A stretch of DNA of 64,000 nucleotides, from positions 181,406,225 through 181,470,224 of the forward strand of contig JBOZIK010000001.1 in the NCBI GenBank assembly GCA_051453625.1. Direction: 5' to 3'. Source of the stretch: Welwitschia mirabilis. Lineage: Eukaryota; Gnetophyta; Gnetopsida; Welwitschiales. The translations under genes and the position numbers were made by a program. Positions within the stretch are counted from its first letter, which is position 1, and each line of letters starts with the position of its first letter. A model generated the notes under the pieces. The model searched no databases and had not been told where the DNA came from. It worked only from the letters and a program-made list of their open reading frames with translations. Shown here piece after piece: positions 60,113-64,000 of this stretch.

Positions 60113-60666
60113 NNNNNNNNNNNNNNNNNNNNNNNNNNNNNNNNNNNNNNNNNNNNNNNNNNNNNNNNNNNNNNNNNNNNNNNNNNNNNNNNNNNNNNNN
60201 NNNNNNNNNNNNNNNNNNNNNNNNNNNNNNNNNNNNNNNNNNNNNNNNNNNNNNNNNNNNNNNNNNNNNNNNNNNNNNNNNNNNNNNNNNNNNNNNNNNN
60301 NNNNNNNNNNNNNNNNNNNNNNNNNNNNNNNNNNNNNNNNNNNNNNNNNNNNNNNNNNNNNNNNNNNNNNNNNNNNNNNNNNNNNNNNNNNNNNNNNNNN
60401 NNNNNNNNNNNNNNNNNNNNNNNNNNNNNNNNNNNNNNNNNNNNNNNNNNNNNNNNNNNNNNNNNNNNNNNNNNNNNNNNNNNNNNNNNNNNNNNNNNNN
60501 NNNNNNNNNNNNNNNNNNNNNNNNNNNNNNNNNNNNNNNNNNNNNNNNNNNNNNNNNNNNNNNNNNNNNNNNNNNNNNNNNNNNNNNNNNNNNNNNNNNN
60601 NNNNNNNNNNNNNNNNNNNNNNNNNNNNNNNNNNNNNNNNNNNNNNNNNNNNNNNNNNNNNNNNNN

Positions 60667-60742
<76 letters not shown>

Positions 60743-61600
60743 TTCTCTTTTAATAATGAAAGCATTTCACATGACTAGAAACTCTAAAAGACAAAGGTAA
60801 AGTCATAAGATGAAGATAGAAAAGAACGCCCTTAAATAACCTAAGACCTTTTCATCATTGAGAAAAACATCAAAAATAAAGCACATTCCTTTAAAATGAA
60901 GTTCATAGATGTGTGAATGTTTTAAAATTGGATGAATTCAATCTTACCACTATAAAATGCACAAGTCAAAGACTAGTCATAGAAATAAATACACAAGTCA
61001 TGTTTGAGAGATGATCAAGTAACATCATAATGGCCTCCAAAGAAAAAAGCTAAGAGAAAATTCATATGGTTACTTAATTATTTCCAACCATTATCCATTA
61101 ACTTTCTATAATTCTTAAGTGATTAAGTTAGAAATCTTAATAGAGCCATTAGAATGTATTTTCTTAGAATAAAAGAAAATTAAATTTAAAGAGAACTAAT
61201 AATCGTTCTTCTCATCATCTAGACAATATAGAGAAGACAACAAAAAATAAGAGGAAAAATAATCGTCATGAAGACGATGTAGGGAATGAGAAAAGAAGAA
61301 AATCGAAATAGAAAGTTAAAAATAAAATCAAAGTTAAAATCAGAATAATCAAAAAGAAAACATCAAAGCTAGTAAATTTTATTTGAATCCTAAAATTTGT
61401 ACAGCACGTTTACTAAAGAAAAAGGAAACGATCTTCTTTGATGGTCTAAATATATTGCATTCTTTTAGAGAAATAAGGTTCAAAACAAATGATCATCAAG
61501 TGATAAAACATAAAAGGTATACAATTATTTTTGAGTCAAATCAATTGGAGGAAAAAGGGATAATAGATAAAACTCTATGAGACCATATGAAAGAATGAAT
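58890..61600 (-). other. Element E 3' non-coding region
   Basis: No coding seen. From about 61,080 down to 59,500 it matches element D 5,750-7,000. The part from 59,500 to 58,890 joins directly to the polypurine tract, whereas D has about 2.5 kb more. The segment 61,200-61,290 has TCATC...GATGA-type motifs like those in the LTRs. A short + strand open frame at 61,383-61,580 has no support. Confidence 0.55.
60061..60738. repeat. (CT)n microsatellite broken by a 554-N gap
   Basis: Perfect CT repeats flank N at 60,113-60,666. It is the counterpart of the (GA)n tract of element D at the same position in the element. The long open frames across it on both strands are artefacts of the dinucleotide and the N bases. 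Confidence 0.95.
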
Positions 61601-61619
61601 TTAAAAGTTAAAGGAGAAA

Positions 61620-62463
61620 TTAATGTTAACTCTTATTTAAGTAAAAGATTTTCATTAATTCTAAGAGTCTTCTTTTGATTATTGCAAAGAAAAATATGTT
61701 ATAATCCACTAGAAAGATTTTTTAGACTTAAATTTAAATTATTATTTTTAGTTTTTGTCTCATAGAATGGATAATCTTCCTCAAGATATGAGTTTTTATT
61801 ACATAGTTGGACTTCCTTACAATCCAAGGGTTCTTTTTTATTTTGACCTGAAGAGTCATACTCAAGAGCAGATGTATCAATGGCTTCTAAATTCTTAATC
61901 TGAAGTGGGTCATCCTAAAGCATAGGCTCATGTAAAGTTATCTCTTTTTCTTCAAAGGAATGTTGTTGAATAAATAAAGTTGGTTTGATTTTATTTTCTA
62001 AGTCCTCTTCATCACCTAGGTATTTCTTAACTACATCAAAAAATCTAATTGTAAATGTTTTATTTCCTAGGTGACATTTCATCATTTCAGTTCTTGTGTC
62101 AATAATGTAGTAAGCCATGGAATAGAGATCTCATCATAGAAGTAATGGATATCCTCTTTTGTGTTTAACTTCTATGATAATTACATCTATTGGATAATAG
62201 ACCTCTTTAATTTGGATCACTAAATCTTTAATAACTCCTAACAGTTTCCTAACCAAAGTGCTTGCTAACTCTAAGAGAATCTGAGTAGGCTCTATTCTAC
62301 TCTTTAAGCCAAGTATTTTGCAAATGTGGAGTGGCATAATCTTAACACTCATTTCAATGTCAATTAAAGCTCTGCTAATCTTTTTATTTCTCTCTAATGT
62401 AACATTCATTGTTAATACCCCTAGATCTTTAAATTTGGAAGACTTTTGTAATACTAAATTCAT
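61620..62463 (-). pseudogene. pol: Element E protease region and start of the RT linker
   Basis: The open stretch 62,134-62,463 reads KFKDLGVLTMNVTL, ALIDIEMSVKIMPLHICKILG and ASTLVRKLLGVIKDLVIQI, the Athila/Tat protease with DLGAS changed to DIEMS (Asp kept), ending YPLLL. After a break, 61,915-62,118 continues YIIDTRTEMMKCHLGNKTFTI. Near 61,650-61,720, NLSSGL-HIFLCNNQKKTLRI resembles the linker just before RT (family L...LKYAFLG..ETLPVI). RT itself does not follow. The protease would process the polyprotein. Confidence 0.85.
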
Positions 62464-62499
62464 AAGGGATTGAGCTAAAAAGGCTCTACTAGAAATAAC

Positions 62500-64000
62500 T
62501 AATTTTTATTTTCTCCTTATTAAATTTTGTCATAGTTTTAAGTATCCTGGATTTTATTGCAGAAGTTTCTAAAAGAGTAATTTTATGCTCACATTTTTCA
62601 CCAAGGCTTTAAAATGTTCATTAAAAGTTGAATTATTGTTAGGCCTATCAAGCAAAGTGATAGCTACTTGCTTTTGTGAAGAATTTTTATTTTTATTTTT
62701 AAAAAGAGAAGGGAAGTTATAATCTTCTAATATTTCAATGTTTTCTTCTTCCCTGTTATCTTAAGTATCATTTTGTGAGGTTGATGCTTAATAAGGAGTA
62801 GGGTTTACTTCATGTTCACTTATTATCATAATCTTACAGTCTCTTCTTATTTCGTTGGAGCTTAGTAAAGGTTGTATGCCAATGTTTTTTATGGTCTTTA
62901 ATTTGCGAATATTATTTGTTGAAGGACATTTATTAAGTTGTCAAGTTCGGAATTTATTAATTTTTTTGATTTTTTGAATTCATCTAAAAATTTTGTGAGT
63001 GAACCAGTGGGATGTTAAAGTTTGATGACCTTAATTGGAAGTTTGAATTTTGGAATTGATTTTTGAAAGGTTGAAATTTATTTTGAAAATGTATCTTCAA
63101 TCTAGGTTGTGCATGATTTTGATTTTTAAAGTCTAGAAATGTTTAATTAAAAGGGAAAACTTCTTCATATATTTTCTTTTTGTATGTTGATCAAAGAGGA
63201 TAATCCTTGATAATATGATAATTATCCTCATATAAGCCATAAGTTGGCATAATATTTCTCTTAGTTGCTAATTTAGCATCTAAAATTGTGTTAGTATACT
63301 CTTTCGGGGTCATTGTAAAATCTTTACTTAGATTTATAGGATTGTATTATATCTCTTTTTCTTTTTTAATCTCTTTCAAATCTTTGATAAGTGGTCCTAT
63401 AATGTGGTTTTCCTTTGATGTTGGTAAAATTTGACTTACCTCCATAAGTTTCTCTAATATTTTTGAAGCATTTTCTAATGTAACATTCATAAGGTTTTCA
63501 CCATAAGAGAAGTCAACAAGTTGTTTTATGTGGCATTTTAGCCCATTACAAAAGTAGTTAACTAGTTTTTCTTATGAAAAAGTATCTACTAAATTAGCTT
63601 GAGTTGGTATAAAGAACCATGCATATGTGAACACATAGTTCTCACTTGGTTGTTATTGAAAATTTGTTACTTCCTTTTTCCTTTTTCTAATGGTTTCTTC
63701 ATTCATGAATTTTTTAATAAAGATTTTTTAGACTTGATCCCAAGATTTTATATGGGGAATAGTTTTTAGCCAATTTTTAGCTCTTTCTTTTAATGTCAGG
63801 GGAAAGATTGCCATGTATGTTCTATTACTAATCCTCTTCTTTCCATTTCTAGATGTAAAGATTAATTGTTCTATAGCCATAATGTATTGGAGAGGATCCT
63901 AACCATATTCTCCACTAAAGGTTGAATAGGCATTTAGGTTCTTTACCTCAACATCATCTTCTAGGAATAGATCAAAAGAAGTTTGAATTTTTCATTTCTT
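62500..64000 (-). pseudogene. gag: Element E gag (5' end beyond the window)
   Basis: Minus strand, from the window edge: EDDVEVKNLNAYSTFSGEYG, LQYIMAIEQLIFTSRNGKKR, AIFPLTLKERAKNWLKTIP, KIFIKKFMNEETIRKRKKEV, EKLVNYFCNGLKCHIKQLVD and ENASKILEKLMEVSQILP: the capsid region of Athila/Tat gag (FPLSL...A..WL, FL.KFFP, F.NGL....+..+D). The zinc-knuckle position reads YGLYEDNYHIIKDYP: the His remains but all three Cys are Tyr. An Asn/Gln/Phe-rich tract follows. Many TAG/TAA stops are present. It resembles the gag of element B. Confidence 0.85.

Larger units (their letters stand above)
57835..64000 (-). mobile_element. Element E: second D-family gypsy retrotransposon, truncated by the window end
   Basis: Minus strand: gag and protease at the right edge, a post-protease remnant, a deletion of RT-RNase H-integrase, the 3' region with the GA tract (CT on +), polypurine tract, and 3' LTR. 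The 3' region, purine tract and LTR match element D. E lacks the 2-kb post-pol ORF interval found in D. It abuts the end of the chromovirus-like pol, so it probably inserted there; the rest of that pol would lie beyond 64,000. No TSD can be tested. Confidence 0.8.

Overview
This is a gene-poor, very AT-rich, CpG-poor stretch of nuclear DNA from a flowering plant. I see no intact host gene, no structural RNA gene and no bacterial-type feature. Nearly everything recognisable is decayed retrotransposon: Ty3/gypsy elements of Athila/Tat type and of chromovirus type, Ty1/copia elements of Sirevirus type, and a plant L1-type LINE with a DUF4283 ORF1. That mix points to an angiosperm; I cannot name the species. 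Every reading frame carries stops and frameshifts, and several catalytic residues are lost, so all coding features are pseudogenes. Coordinates of degraded reading frames are approximate. Insertion junctions are exact where target-site duplications (TSDs) are given.

Left part (1-10,920): the 3' part of an Athila/Tat-like gypsy element ('D', + strand). It has RT end, RNase H and integrase, then a long 3' tail with a (GA)n tract and an extra decayed ORF, then a polypurine tract and 3' LTR. Its integrase is split by a 3.69-kb TG...CA insertion (1186-4875, TSD AATGA) that looks like a solo LTR and carries an odd GC-rich block. A copia fragment ('G', minus) lies at 10,922-11,330 or slightly beyond.

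Middle part (11,908-37,921): a gag-only gypsy element ('B', + strand). Each of its LTRs was broken by a different later insertion. The 5' LTR holds a 4.8-kb LTR-type insertion ('C1', 12,639-17,462, TSD ATGAT). The 3' LTR holds a complete 14.5-kb Sirevirus-like copia element ('S', 23,278-37,773, minus, TSD GAATC). S has two 1.2-kb LTRs, a PBS, gag-pol and a post-pol ORF, and its RNase H region is itself split by a full-length L1-type LINE (about 26,570-32,140, minus).

Right part (37,922-64,000): about 6 kb of unassigned sequence; a gypsy protease fragment (44,126-44,824, minus); a second C-type LTR (44,827-46,693); a poly(A)-tailed fragment; and a 414-bp LTR with a perfect initiator-Met primer-binding site (48,863-49,290). 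These are followed by an unidentified decayed coding region with splice-like sites and an upstream minisatellite (49.3-53.5 kb), a chromovirus-like pol (54.2-57.8 kb, +), and the 3' part of a second D-family element ('E', minus, 57,835 to the window end).

The biological story is nested transposition followed by long decay, largely through C-to-T and G-to-A changes. I found no convincing new functional system. The least explained regions are 49.3-53.5 kb, 37.9-44.1 kb and the GC-rich block at 3.1-4.3 kb.
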